Source of the DNA: Hirudo medicinalis
Taxonomy: Eukaryota > Annelida > Clitellata > Hirudinida > Hirudinidae
Direction: 5' to 3'
Length of the DNA: 64,000 nt
Assembly (NCBI GenBank): GCA_011800805.1
Contig: MPNW01000132.1
Coordinates: 120,402 to 184,401 of the forward strand
A program made the position numbers and the translations under genes. Positions 37,701 through 49,300 of the stretch are shown here, piece after piece; position 1 is the first letter of the stretch, and every line of letters begins with the position of its first letter. A model generated the notes under the pieces. That model saw nothing but the letters and a program-made list of their open reading frames with translations, was not told the origin of the DNA and ran no database searches.

Positions 37701-40045
37701 GTGAGAAGCATGAATTTTCCAAATTTAGTCCACACACTTGAAGCGATTGTCCCTGTGCCTTGTCGATGGTCATTGCAAAAGCGAGTCGCACTGGAAACTG
37801 CAGACGTTTGAATTCGAATGGCATATCTGTCATAATCATTGGGATGCGTGGCAACAGAAAATCTCCTTTAAGTTTTCCATTTAAAATGAAGCTTCGATGA
37901 TATTGTTCATCATCTCTTTAACTGAAAGCCTGATACCGTTGCAAAGTCGTGGTGGATTTATGTTTCGGAGAAGAATAATAGGCAGGCCAATTTTCAATGT
38001 TAAAATGTGCGGCGGCATGCCTGGCAAATCAAGTGAATTCAAGAATTCAGTTGGACAATTGACAGCTTTGTCTTGGTTCATTACAGTATCGATGGACTTA
38101 TATGCTGTCGCTTCACCTGGTATTTCGTTTTGAATGCTGAAGTTGATGGCATTGACATCGTCCTTTTTGACTGCTAATATAGCACGTGCATTGAGCCACT
38201 GATGATTTGTGTAATTCTGTGCGATATAGGGAAAACTTTGTAAACCAATTCATCTTTGGTTACTGTGATTGTACAGAAGCTTGTTGGCAAAGGGACACAA
38301 TGTGTGGATTGACATTTTCCCATTCCCAATATCTAACAATTGTTTTGCGAAGAGTTCAGCGGATGTATCATGTTGTAGTTGTACAAGCATATTGGTCTTC
38401 AAAGTCAATTTCTGTACGTCGCCATAAAACTGATGATTTGAGACATGCATTTAATTCATCAGCCGCTATTGAACATGATATAACTGGTTAAGTTTGTCTA
38501 AAATCGCCAGACAATAAAATAAGTCCGCCACCGAAGAGCTTTTCATTTCCTCTCAAATCTTTTAGTGTACGATCAAGCGCTTCCAATGACTTTTTGTGCG
38601 CCATATTACATTCGTTCCATACAATGAGTTGACATGATTGAAGTACTTTACCCATTCCAGAATTTTTGTAGATATTGCATGTTGGCGTCTCAGTGATTTG
38701 CATATTCAACGGTAATTTCAGTGCTGAATGCGCTGTTCGGCCACCATCCAATAGAGTTGCTGCAATTCCAGACGATGCGATTGCCAGTGCAATTCTTCAC
38801 TTATTGGCTCTTGAGATCAGCCAAGCTGTTGAAGGAAATTGATGCATGGATATCGGTACCATCAGCATAATGGTGGAAGAAGAGCTCTCAAATAAGGGTG
38901 AATATTGTGATGTAAATGGAGGTTAAAAAGTGATTTGAGGTGTTCTCTAGAGTCTAATCTAAATAAATGCAGTTTTTTAATGCAAATCATTCAATCATCC
39001 AGATGACTCAGCCCCTACGATACAGATTTAGCATCCTATGGATTCTGGCTTTTCCCAAATCTAAAATCACTTTTGAAAGAGGAGATATTTCGAACCATTT
39101 GGATCCAGAAGAATACAATGAGGCAGATTCAAAGGATTTGAGAGAGTGTTTTGAAGAGTGGAAGAGATGCTTGGAGAATTTTCTGAGATCACAAGGTGTC
39201 TTTATTGAAGGAGACTGAGGAGTTATTGCCCTAGAATGTTTCTTATATCATCTTCAATAAATGTTCTTTTTTTCACATTACATAGCTATATACAATTTGG
39301 ACAAAACTCATAAATCCCACATCATCAATGTAATCCCAAATTTCAATTGAATGAACATTACCTGTTCCTTATCCAATTAAACATCTTTGTAATAAAATTA
39401 ATGTCGCCGGTCATTTAATCATTCATATTACAAATGGTTCATAGAATAAATCAAAGTAGCCTTTAAATGATTTACTACAATATAATAAGCACTGCAAGTT
39501 GAAAAATTATAACAACTAACCAAGATCCGCTCGTTCTTTAACATACCAAAGTGCAAAACCGTCTCCATACATGTGTGCACCACTGCCAAATACTTTAAAG
39601 TGTACATGCAACTCCCAGTTTTTAATCTTACAAGGCTACAAAAAATAAACAAATAGGAGTCTTGAAAATATTAACGTATACCAGTTTAAACTCATATTTC
39701 AATACTAAAATTTAAATTGATGCAAATAAAGCAAACCACAGTGTTCCAAATAGCTCCTTTTCGACTCTGTTGATCTGGCGTCAGTCTTACAAACGTATTT
39801 GACTTAACAGCACTTCCAGAAAAGATCCACTTTTCATCTCCACAAGTAAAAATAAAATACGTTAAAGCTCATCCTTTAACACATTAGAAAAAAAAAGGAC
39901 AAACTTATTATCTACCATTGTTATAAGGCTTCACCAGAGAATGTTCCTTTTTCAGAAAGTCTTTTGAATTCCAAACTTCACAATATATCAAGAGAGGCAA
40001 CGAAACCAAAAAAAATAAACGCGCGATCACGTCTTTTAGCATCAT
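34771..40045 (-). CDS. LMAN2: VIP36/LMAN2-type L-type lectin cargo receptor (9 exons)
   Basis: Exons: 40045-39916, 39837-39737, 39635-39521, 37168-37086, 37023-36862, 35604-35490, 35428-35379, 35311-35257, 34928-34771. They join to 322 residues; human VIP36 has 356. The signal peptide is MMLKDVIARLFFLVSLPLLI. The L-type lectin domain starts KKEHSLVKPY and contains WELHVHFKVFGSG, YGDGFALWYVKERADLG, PVFGSKDHFYGLGIFFDTYA, SFMVNNGSVHYDHDKDGG and LPSGLYFGASAATGGLSD. One transmembrane segment (AYALFVVVIVALSVGTTLYLY) precedes a short basic cytosolic tail ending KKRLY, like the KRFY tail of VIP36 used in ER-Golgi transport. The family binds high-mannose glycans with Ca2+. Two long introns are filled by transposon remnants. 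Confidence 0.94.
35860..36290 (-). mobile_element. Tc1-like transposase fragment, decayed
   Basis: The minus strand reads an N-terminal GLTKLAKEMVDSEMNWGSVIF, then the catalytic-region motif KKLNLDGPDGFKYYWHD, then GGGSMMAWVAI, with stops between. It is the same family as the copy at 1640-2860 and lies in an LMAN2 intron in the same orientation as the gene. Confidence 0.8.
36415..36590 (+). mobile_element. tRNA-derived SINE, family 1 copy (in LMAN2 intron)
   Basis: Head GCAGGTTGGCCGAACAGGTT is the A-box region and CGTGTTCGAAACCC the B-box. Then come GAGCGCTATATAAATGG and a second GGCGCTACATAAATG. The 3' end differs from the other copies, so it may be a subfamily or chimeric copy. Confidence 0.8.
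37529..38850 (-). mobile_element. Helitron remnant with PIF1-like helicase pieces and an intact 3' terminus
   Basis: On the minus strand, helicase segments appear in the right order. They include a LIVWNECNMAHKKSLEALDRTL segment (38700-38570), GLILLSGDFRQT near 38490, LKIGLPIILLRNINPPRLCNG near 37980, and FKRLQFPVRLAFAMTIDKAQ near 37800. The last motif runs on through GQSL and SHGRLHVAYS, followed by TPDGKTKNIFYP. Many stops interrupt it. The 3' end reads GCATGCCGGGTACCCGCTAG then T: a palindromic hairpin followed by CTAG (CTRR) next to T, the hallmark of a Helitron end. The Rep domain and 5' end are absent. Confidence 0.85.
38960..39218 (+). mobile_element. mariner transposase C-terminal fragment
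   Basis: The frame at 38967-39218 ends with LAFPKSKITFERGDIS, then DLRECFEEWKRCLENFLRSQ and GVFIEGD before the stop. This resembles the mariner C-terminus (FPKLK..., CFEQWKRRWDKCI, EGDYFEGD). Only about the last 70 residues survive. It abuts the Helitron remnant in the LMAN2 intron. Confidence 0.75.
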
Positions 40046-41028
40046 ATTGCGGACTCCTGCCCCAACTGCTCCTGCTCAACGGTGCCACTGCTAGACCAAA
40101 GTTGTTGGAATCCGCAGAACATAGATAAAAAAATGAACAATGGATTCAATCTGACATAAGAATCTGTCTCATCATATCCATAGCTTACTTTTATTTCTCT
40201 GTATCCAAATCACGGAATTGTGTTTAAAGATTTTACTGTAACATTTATTCCAAAGAGAAAAAAGCAAGCGCTCCACATATGCTTCATGTGAATAGTGCTC
40301 TATTAGAATTTCGTCAGGTAAGGTTCAATGATGAAATCACCTGCTATTAAATACACATTTGAGATAAATATTAATGAATCAGATGTCATTTAAAAATGAT
40401 AGGTGTGAGACATCTGCAAGCAGGATTCTTCACGATCTTCTGGCCTTCCATTTAAATGGATTTTTCTCAAAGGTTTAATTATATAGGGCAAAACTTTGAT
40501 CATATCTATTTCATGTCTCAGATTTAGAGAATATGCGGATAAATATTTCTGGTAAAAATTGCTTTCATCAAAAACGTATTTGCCTTTTATTTATAATATA
40601 GTTGCTTTTTAAGCATCTTCTCGGTAAGATGTTAATTTTTCAAACTACAACTTTGCATATTTTGCATACTGCTTAATTTGAGCGATGTGACATGTTTGTT
40701 TACAATTATTGAGTTAGGGAATGCAGAATTGGATGCTGTTTCAGCAAATAAACTTCGAGAGTTGGTGCTAGGAGTCATATATGTTTGAAGTTGGTTCATT
40801 GTTCCTAGGATGGAGTGCATAACTGACTGCTCCATTTCACTATGAACTTAATCGTTTCGACATTTAATTCTTGTTTCTGTCTATTTTACAAAAGAATAGA
40901 ATATGATTACGACTGTAAAAGCTAAGTAGTCGATGTAGTACCGACTAATAATTACAACAGTTTAACTAAATTGAATAGATTTTACATAGCATTGCGAGGT
41001 GAACATCCTTTGATATTTGTCAGGCCCA
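40046..41028. other. Divergent promoter region of LMAN2 and the Kelch gene
   Basis: 983 bp separate the two start codons. A TTTGTCAG acceptor just before the Kelch start suggests a spliced 5' UTR on the plus strand. A 67-codon minus-strand frame at 40632-40835 is not recognised. Confidence 0.5.
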
Positions 41029-44000
41029 ATGAATCACCATTCAGCCTGCAAGAAGCAACGAATGGATGAAGACTGTAGGATGTCAATTGATTCTTCCGAT
41101 GATCGGATAAGTGTTTCTTCCACTGAAACAAATGATATGATGGAACTTGGAAAAAGTTCTGAACATTCTATCAGGATAATGCATGGATTAAATAAACTGA
41201 AGAAAGAGAAGGTTTTATGTGATGTAACTTTAATTGCAGAAGGTAAGTTGATTAAGCCTCCATCTGTACTAGATGAAATTAAACTGCATTCTGAATGCTT
41301 AGATGAAAGATTTGATGTGCATAAAATAATTCTGGTGTCGTGTTCGGACTATTTTCGGTCCATGTTCACAAGTGGAATGAAGGAGAGTCACCAGAAGGAG
41401 ATTGAATTAAAAGGAATAACCAGCAAAGGGCTTGAAAAGGTGCTGGAGGTTATATATACTTCAACAACAACATTGGAGGCTGATGATATATTTGACGTTA
41501 TAGCAGCAGCCACACACCTACAGGTATACTCATAAACCATGCATTAATTTTAATGGTTAATTGTTACATTGCTATGCAGGTAACACCAGTTATAGAGTTC
41601 TGCGAGAGGAATTTCTTAAGTGGCATGACAACAAGGAACTTCTACGACTTCATAAATACAGCTCGCCTGTACAGCATGTCGAGCGCCTTGAGACAAATTG
41701 ATACTTTTATTTCTAAGAACCTCCTTCAAATTGCTAAGGATGGAACATTAAATCTACTCACTTATGAACAGATTCTGGCTTGTCTCAAGTATGGTTCTCT
41801 AAGTCTCAGAGAGATTGATATCTTCCAGGTATGAATTTGGCATTTCTAGAGCTTTGTTAGAAGTTCCTTTGTTTCTTGAGTCACGAGCTGAAACAAGTGC
41901 ACTATACTTGGACCTCTGTAACAAATTTGTTACAATTTATTAATTGGTTATTCATAAGGGATGTAAACTTGTTAATAATTATTTATGATTGAGTTATTTT
42001 GTAATTTGTTAATAAGTGGAGAAATAAATATTGTGTCCCAAGCTAGAAAATGCTCATTTCTAACCACTAAATGAGGTTTTGCTCAACCTCAACTTTGATG
42101 TTGAAAATTATTTTTTATGAGAGTAGTAGGGCATTGAAAGTCCATTTAATGGTATTGCTAATTCCAGAAATTTTATCCTTTTTACAAGCTTTTATTTAAC
42201 TTGCTCTGTGTGTCCGTCAAATCTTGTAATCGATTTTTCGATCATTTCCTGATATCCAGTCATTCTGGAACTTTCCAGAAATATGTATTCTCAATAACAA
42301 TGTAGTATATTTTTCCATTTTTAGAAGTGGAAGGGCTTTGTTTTAGCAAAATAAAATAATTTTGTTACAGCCATCCCTATAATTTGCTCTACTTGTTAGT
42401 CAATGGGCATTCTTGAGGCTGATGTCGGCCTATGGCTGGCAATTTAATTAGGTTGCATTTTTTAGTATTTAATCTTTCTGCATGTTTGCAACGAGTTAGT
42501 AGCAGTAGATTTCGTTTTCTAAGCGTAACACTATCTGGATATACACATTATAAAGAGTAACAATAAACAATGACAACTGAAACTGCTATACAATGGAAAA
42601 GTCAATTAGAAAAGGGTAGACAAAAATAAGGAAGAACGTGCTGGATGAAACAAGGAAAGAGAACAAAGAAAAAAACAAGCGAGTGAAAAACATGCAGCTC
42701 TACTGGAAAAGGATCTTAAATTCCAGTTTCAGACTAGAGCTGCAGAGGCACCTGATAAATGTCATGCAAGATTAGTGCAAAACAGACAGAATATGGCAAA
42801 ATCACAGGAACGCTTGCAGGCTGATCTGAGATATTTAGAGCGGTTGTTAATACCTTCTGTAATCATTAAGTGGAATGACAGACAGAATAATGATGAAAAT
42901 GCAAACATTACTCAAACAAAAGTGTATGAGTGATGGAAATTATTTAGAATAGCAATAGCTAGCAATTAAGTTAGTAGTGCATGGAAATGGAAATTTTTAT
43001 TAAAAAATGTGAGGCTCACAAAATCTTCAAGTCGTTAACCATCGAAAAACTTCATATTTAACAAAATGAACGCATTTATGAAATTTATTATGGTGAACCC
43101 CATGCTTTTATTTTTAGTCAAGATAATTTTATGTTACCCATGTCCTTTAACATGACTCGGATTGAAAAAATTATTTTATCATTTTTAGTGCATTTTTGGG
43201 CTAGTGAAATAAAAGCGTGTTTTTAAAAAGTTTTTTTATACAGTATTTATTAATTATTACATTCATATTTTGCCAATGTCATACATGTTAGTAACTGCCT
43301 TTACTTCAATTTTACTTATAACAAACTGCATAATTGTTTGACAAACAACTTGTTTCTTGTTTAAGTCGGTTTTTAATTTGTTGGTCGATGTGACCTTTGG
43401 TTTTCTGCTGACTGAACAAATCAATAATTCTACACAAACCATGTGTGGTACATTGGATTTTTCTGCTGCAAAATTGCAGAGATGATATGTATCTTGCAAT
43501 TGTAGTTGACAATTTGTGAATCACATGACTTGCAAATGGGAATTTTATTTGCTTCATTTAATCAAGGTTGTGTGGGACTGGCTGAAGATGGATCCTCTTC
43601 AAGAGATTCATGCTATTCCCCTCATGAGCTGCATAAGGTTCAAGATATTTTAGCCTCAATTTTTTTCTTAAAATTTCATAGATAGCCTCTTCTCTTTAGG
43701 TTTCCACTGATATGCCCTGATGATCTTGTCAATAAAGTTGAAGCAGTGGATCTAATGATGAGACATACAGAATTGAGAGACATGGTGGTATGGGCTCTTA
43801 ATTACCATGTTGTTCCTCATTCTCAACCTCTCAAGTCCCATCCTGTAACCACTTCGATGAGGACCTTCACAGAGAGATTGGTCAGTGTAGGTGGCAGAGA
43901 AATCCACCCCCACCCTGGCCTACATGATGAACTGTGTGCTATTAATGATGACCAAATCAATTCATCCACACTTCTAAACTGTAGACAAAGAATTGCATCT

Positions 44001-44993
44001 TTGCCCAATCCACTCAGTCACATGCAAGTGGTTGTCTTCAATGACTTCCTTTATGTCATAGGTGGATGCACAACTCAATGTGCACATGGGGAGTCAGCCA
44101 TAAATACTGTCGTCAGATATGATCCAAGGTTCGACGTGTGGTTCCAGGTCTGATGATGTTTTTTTACTACTAAACACTTACTTCAATTACTTGTGTAGCG
44201 CTGATCCTAATGTGAACTTATTAACTGCCAGGCTGCTCCCATGATTAACAAGAGGGCCTATTTCTATGCTGGTTTGCTCATGAACCGCATATGGGCCATT
44301 GGTGGAAAGTTCAAGGATGGAAGTTTGGCTGCTGTTGAAATGTATGATCCTGAGAAAAATGTTTGGATCCCAGGTCCTTCTCTTCCTTGTGCTTACCATG
44401 CCCATTCAGGGGCAGTACACAAAGGATGCATCTATATTTCAGGAGGTTATAGCTCAAACCACTTTACACCTGACCTGCAACGATTTGACCCAGTGACAAG
44501 GTATTAAATGGTTTAACTAAGTTAACTTAGATTTTATGAACGCAATTTTAATATCTGCACGATAATATTTCAAACCTATTAACCTATTTGCTAGGCAATG
44601 GGAGGACATGTCACAGATGCTATCCCCTCGTGATGGCATGTCATGTGTGTGGCCAGAGATAAGCTCTTGGTCCATGGTGGATGCAACTTGAATGCCAATC
44701 AACAAGCCCTGCCAGTCATGCAGTCAGAAAGTTATGATCCCGAAACTGACCAGTGGACAGCAATCACACCCCTCTCCGTGTCTCATAAAGAAGCTTCCTG
44801 TGTGGTTTACAGAGATCGAGTCTACGTGCTTGGAGGTTACAATGTTCAGACAAAAACTGGACAAAAGTCTGTCTCTCGATATGATCCTGTCACAGCTGCT
44901 TGGGACAGTGTGGGCTCTCTAGCCCAGAGTCACACAGGTGTTGGCTACTGTGTCCTAAAATTGCCTGTCTTTGACTCTGGTTCCTTTAATTAG
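41029..44993 (+). CDS. BTB-Kelch protein, KLHL9/13/26-like, with one frame break
   Basis: Exons: 41029-41242, 41303-41523, 41580-41828, 43567-43637, 43700-44147, 44232-44500, 44595-44993; about 620 residues. The BTB domain starts LKKEKVLCDVTLIAE and includes HKIILVSCSDYFRSMFTSGM and KEIELKGITSKGLEKVLEVI. A BACK domain follows (VTPVIEFCERNFLSGMTTRN to RFPLICPDDLVNKVEAVD). About five Kelch blades have the usual GG and Y-D-P/W signatures (YVIGGC, VRYDPRFDVWFQ, WAIGGKF, MYDPEKNVWIPG, YISGGYS, VYVLGGYN). Members act as CUL3 substrate adaptors. At about 44640-44652 the last exon changes frame: the upstream frame reads MSCVWPE and then stops, while the downstream frame reads VARDKLLVHGG. One base is missing or TG is extra. 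A 60-nt in-frame intron lies inside the BTB coding part. Confidence 0.88.
41243..41302 (+). other. 60-nt in-frame intron or optional exon segment in the Kelch BTB domain
   Basis: The segment begins GTAAGT after GAAG and ends ATGCTTAG. It is 60 nt long and has no stop in the reading frame. Splicing gives VTLIAEDERFDVHKIIL, which has the exact spacing of KLHL BTB domains. Retention would insert 20 residues before the FDVHK segment. Confidence 0.85.
42649..42933 (+). other. Unexplained 94-codon open frame in Kelch intron 3
   Basis: The frame opens after a TGA and has no initial Met. It encodes a highly charged, helix-prone sequence (REQRKKQASEKHAALLEKDL; DKCHARLVQNRQNMAKSQER; LQADLRYLERLLIPSVIIKW; NDRQNNDE) and ends in TGA. 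Composition looks coding and coiled-coil-like, unlike the AT-rich intron around it. I do not recognise the family. It could be a processed pseudogene fragment or a transposon piece. Confidence 0.35.
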
Positions 44994-46347
44994 ATAGATC
45001 GACCAATCTGCTTTGCAAAGAAATGTTGTTTTTGGAAGAATACCCAATGATGGAAAACAGGTTCCCTACTAAGACAGTCATTTATTATTAAATAATTTGT
45101 CACAAGAGCTTACCTGAATACATTATTACTTTCCACTACTTTTTTTTAGCTATCCATTAGCTTATGGATTCGTGCACCGAGCCCTCTTAAGCAGTCTTAA
45201 ATATTTCATGGAGGCAAAATGCCCTTTACATTGCTTTACTTTGTGATAAAATTAATTTGCATGATATATACTTAGTCATTGTCGAGGCTGCAAGTTTGAA
45301 CTGAATGTATATTGTAAATCCTTGATTTGTTTAGAAAATAAATCCAGCATGTGAAGTAAATATCGTTTTTTCTTTTTAATGAAAACGCATTATCTGAAGC
45401 AAACAAAAATTGCATATTGAAGCAACGGTGGAAATAGCAAAACTCGACTTTAAATAACAAAAATAAAGGTTTTCGACCACGAAAATAAGAACATTTATGT
45501 ATCAAAATAATTCAACTGATCAAAAATATGAGCCTGCTTCGCTGCAAGAGAGTAATTGAGTATTGCACACCAATTGAACATAGGATGGAGTTCTTGAATT
45601 TCAACGAGGATCTTAAAAATATAGAGTCAGAGTAATACCGTGGAGATGTTGCACCTCACAATTGAAAGATCAAACGGAAATCAATCGGGCAAGCAATTAG
45701 GAAGGAAAACAAATTGAGCCTATATATTACAGTCAGATGCGGAAAAATGATAGAAAATCTCAGAGAAAATTGTCGGTTCAGAAATCACAAATGCAAAGAA
45801 ACCCCCACATCGTCTGCTTGTGGGATCTGATCATTTAGCGCGCGACATACCACATTAATAAACAACCATTAATGGAATGCTCAATAAAATTATGAACAGC
45901 AGGAAATATAAATTAAGGTGTTTATAGATGAATATGAAAAATTAAATAAAAAGCCATAGAAGATAGCTGATATTCAGCTGACTACATCAAAATTCATCTA
46001 CAAATTAGCAAAACAAAAATAGACCTGGACGTACACAAAGAAAATTTGGATTAATAGAAACTAAATACATGAACATTTTTAACTAAGGCCACAAAGTGAA
46101 TAACATCAAAACGGTCACCTCAACCAAATAATGCATCTTAAATTCATTGAAATTGAATAAACACAACACAAACTAGAAGTTATTGTCCAGCTCATAACAA
46201 TTCAGATCGAGTAACATCAAAATATAAAAAGTGATTAAAATCTGGAGAGACTGAAGGAATGAACACAAAAATATTATTGCATTCATCCGATGATTTTTCT
46301 TTTGAATGACCAGTAACAAATGTTATTCAAGGAAAACATTTCGGTGT
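44994..46347. other. Convergent intergenic region between Kelch and Nav genes
   Basis: 3' flanks of both genes; AATAAA at 45340 may serve the Kelch transcript. No further gene or repeat family is recognised. Confidence 0.55.
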
Positions 46348-49300
46348 TCACGCATTTGAACTGCTTTCTTCAACATGTACTTGTGCTCTATCTTCTACAT
46401 ATTCTTTTCGCTCAACGATTGGAGATTCACAATTTCCCTCAAGATTTTCGGAATTACTCTGACCTGCGAGAGCCTTCTTTTTCATGACAAAATTGCGCCA
46501 TGTTCTCTGGATTATTTTTACAGTAAAAATCTCCCTTTGTCTTTGAAGAGTAGAACTTATGGGATGGTAATTGATTCTTCCAGGACCTTTCAGATCTCCA
46601 AGCTCCATTGCATCATCTTTAGTTCCAAGAAAATTTTTTGTGAGAGCATCAAGAATATCAACACAATTAACCGTATCCCCGGCACAAATAGGAATGTTCA
46701 TTTGCACAAGTTTGTAAAAGTTCGGGTTTGGTATTCGAAGTGGCTCTTCGAGACTATCCACAAATTCACTCAACTGGCTCAATGGAATGTACTGAGTGGC
46801 TTTCTCGTCATATTTTTCCCAGAGTTCGTAGTACATGTCAAAGTCGTCTTGGGTTAAGCCTTGCTGTACATCCTCAGTTGCCTGAGAAAAGTTTTCAAGG
46901 ATGACCGCAATGTACATGTTCACGACAACCAAAAATGTTATGACCAAATAGCTGCACAAATAAGCAATGCCCATGGCACTACTTCCGCAATCTCCATTTG
47001 GACTTGTGTCTGTGGAGTTTGAAGAGCAGTCAGGAGGAGTATCGTTCATTAGACCAGCCAGAATCAATTCCCATCCTGCAGAAGTGCAGATTTGAAAAAG
47101 AATTATAATGCTACTGGCGAAAGTTTCAAAATTGAACATGTCATCTATGCCAGCGGTCCTCTTAACGTGCATGAAGCATGACATGCCGACGATAGCATAA
47201 ATGAACATTATGAGGAACAGGAGCAAGCCGATGTTGAAAAGGGCCGGCATGGACACAGCCAGAGAAAAGAGCAATGTTCTAATTCCTTTTGCTGACTTGA
47301 CGAGGCGAAGGACGCGCCCCACTCTAAATACTCTTACCACCCTGAGAATGGTTGGTGATACTGGGAGTTTATCGAAGTAGCGTTGGAGAAGCATGGCTGC
47401 AAAAATATTTCAAATAAAATAAATCAATTAGAATTTACGACTTCTTGCTTATCAAACCAACAATTTTAATCATATTAAATCATATGAGGCATGTCAAACA
47501 TAAGATCCTTTGTTACTTAATTCCACATAAATATAATGAATAATTATTTATATTAACAGAACAATCTCACAAAATGCGTAATTAACGACATGACGATGTG
47601 AAATGATTACACTATTACAATGTTATTCCTGTTATAACATACGTATGATCTCCAATAATAAGCTACAGGCATAATATTACAAAATTAGTGGCAAGTGCTT
47701 CATTACTTTGGCGTGCAGGTTGGTCGAATGGGTTGCGTTCCTGCATACGGTCGTAATAGCAACAGTCGTAATGTGTCGTGTTCGCAACCCAGCCTGCACC
47801 GCCAGGGAGCGCCCTCGGGTAGGGGCGCTATATAAATGGTAGATCGATTAAAAAGTGCCTTCACATCCAATTCGAATACATAAGGCACTCAAAAGATCGG
47901 CTAAATATAAATACAAATACTTTCCACCAGTTTCAGAGATTGAATTTAGAGACCAACCGAATGTGATTTTTTTGTTTTGGCTGAAACCGAAAATTCAACG
48001 AGACTTTCGGACGAAACCGAAATATATATAACCAGCACAAGTTTAAAAACTATGTCGTGAAACAATGATGCAGTAAAAAATTCAACATTATCAACAATAC
48101 TTTATTAATTAACCCATGTTTCATAAATAATCAGGTTAGTAATTGAATTCAAACAAATGAATGTTGCAGTTCAGAAACAAAAGTTTCTCCGCATTATGGT
48201 GTGGAAACTTAGACTATGAGAAACAAAAAAGCAGCAAGGGCCTTTATACTTTTATGATCAAAGATTTGTCCGATGAGCCTGACATTCGAAACCCGTAGCA
48301 GATTCAAGTGTACCAATCAACGCCGTTGAGTCAAAACCCTCTCTTTAACGACGGTACAAACTAGGCCAGATGCAATAATAAATAACTAGGGGAGCGTTAG
48401 GCTGAGCTGGCAGTCCAAATCATCTTAGTTATGCAACGGACTTTAATCAAATAAATAAATAATATTAGGCTGAGCTGGAATACTAACTAGGCCGGAGTTC
48501 GCCGACCACTGTTATATAAATGATATTGCCTTACAAATATTTTAAATATAACAATATAAACGTAAAACAAAGCAAAACATTAATTATTTCTTGATTTTCC
48601 TAAAATCCTAAATCACTTTCGGCCGAAACCGAAAATAAATCGAAACTTAATTTTTTCGGTTTCGACCGAAACATAGACAACGCTGAAAATGATCATATGC
48701 CAACTTTCGGCGCCGAAACCGAAGCCGAAATTCGGTCGGTCTCTAACTGAAGCATTAAGAGGTGATCAGAATGGTAAGGTACAAGAAGATACCTAGTAAT
48801 AGATTGAAGTCCATTACATCAACTTGGCGAAATTAAAAGAAAAGGTTCGCAGGGTTTTACAAATAACTTGTTCCCAATGATTCCAAAAAATCAGTGGTTC
48901 TGCCCGGGCTGGGTTTTGAAGAAGTCTTTAGCCGACAAAGTACAATGCCTAATACAAAGAGACCATCGAAAGACTGCAGAGTCCTTCCAAAGTGCGGTTG
49001 CTTCTTTTGGCTTCCAAGGCTGCTGGGACCTTTGGCCATGTAAGAAACTGGCCGGCACATCAGAATATGTTTTGGGTGCTCAATAATTCTGAAGACAACA
49101 GGATCCACTGATAGAAATAAAAAGCGGAGTTATGTGAAATAATTTTGTAAATTGTTCCGGCGATTTGGTTGATTATTCATTACTTTCAGACTCGGAAGGA
49201 CGATGCAGAAGACAAATGAACATGAAAAGGCACGGTTCCATTATCCTGAAGGACATGTGGAAGATGTCTCCCTTCTGGCTGGCCTTCGTGATAAGATCTT

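Noticed and set aside
40632..40835. 67-codon minus-strand frame between LMAN2 and the Kelch gene
   Set aside because: No recognisable domain, splice context or repeat; length is within chance for AT-rich DNA.
46375..46857. 160-codon plus-strand frame
   Set aside because: Antisense shadow of the Nav C-terminal exon.
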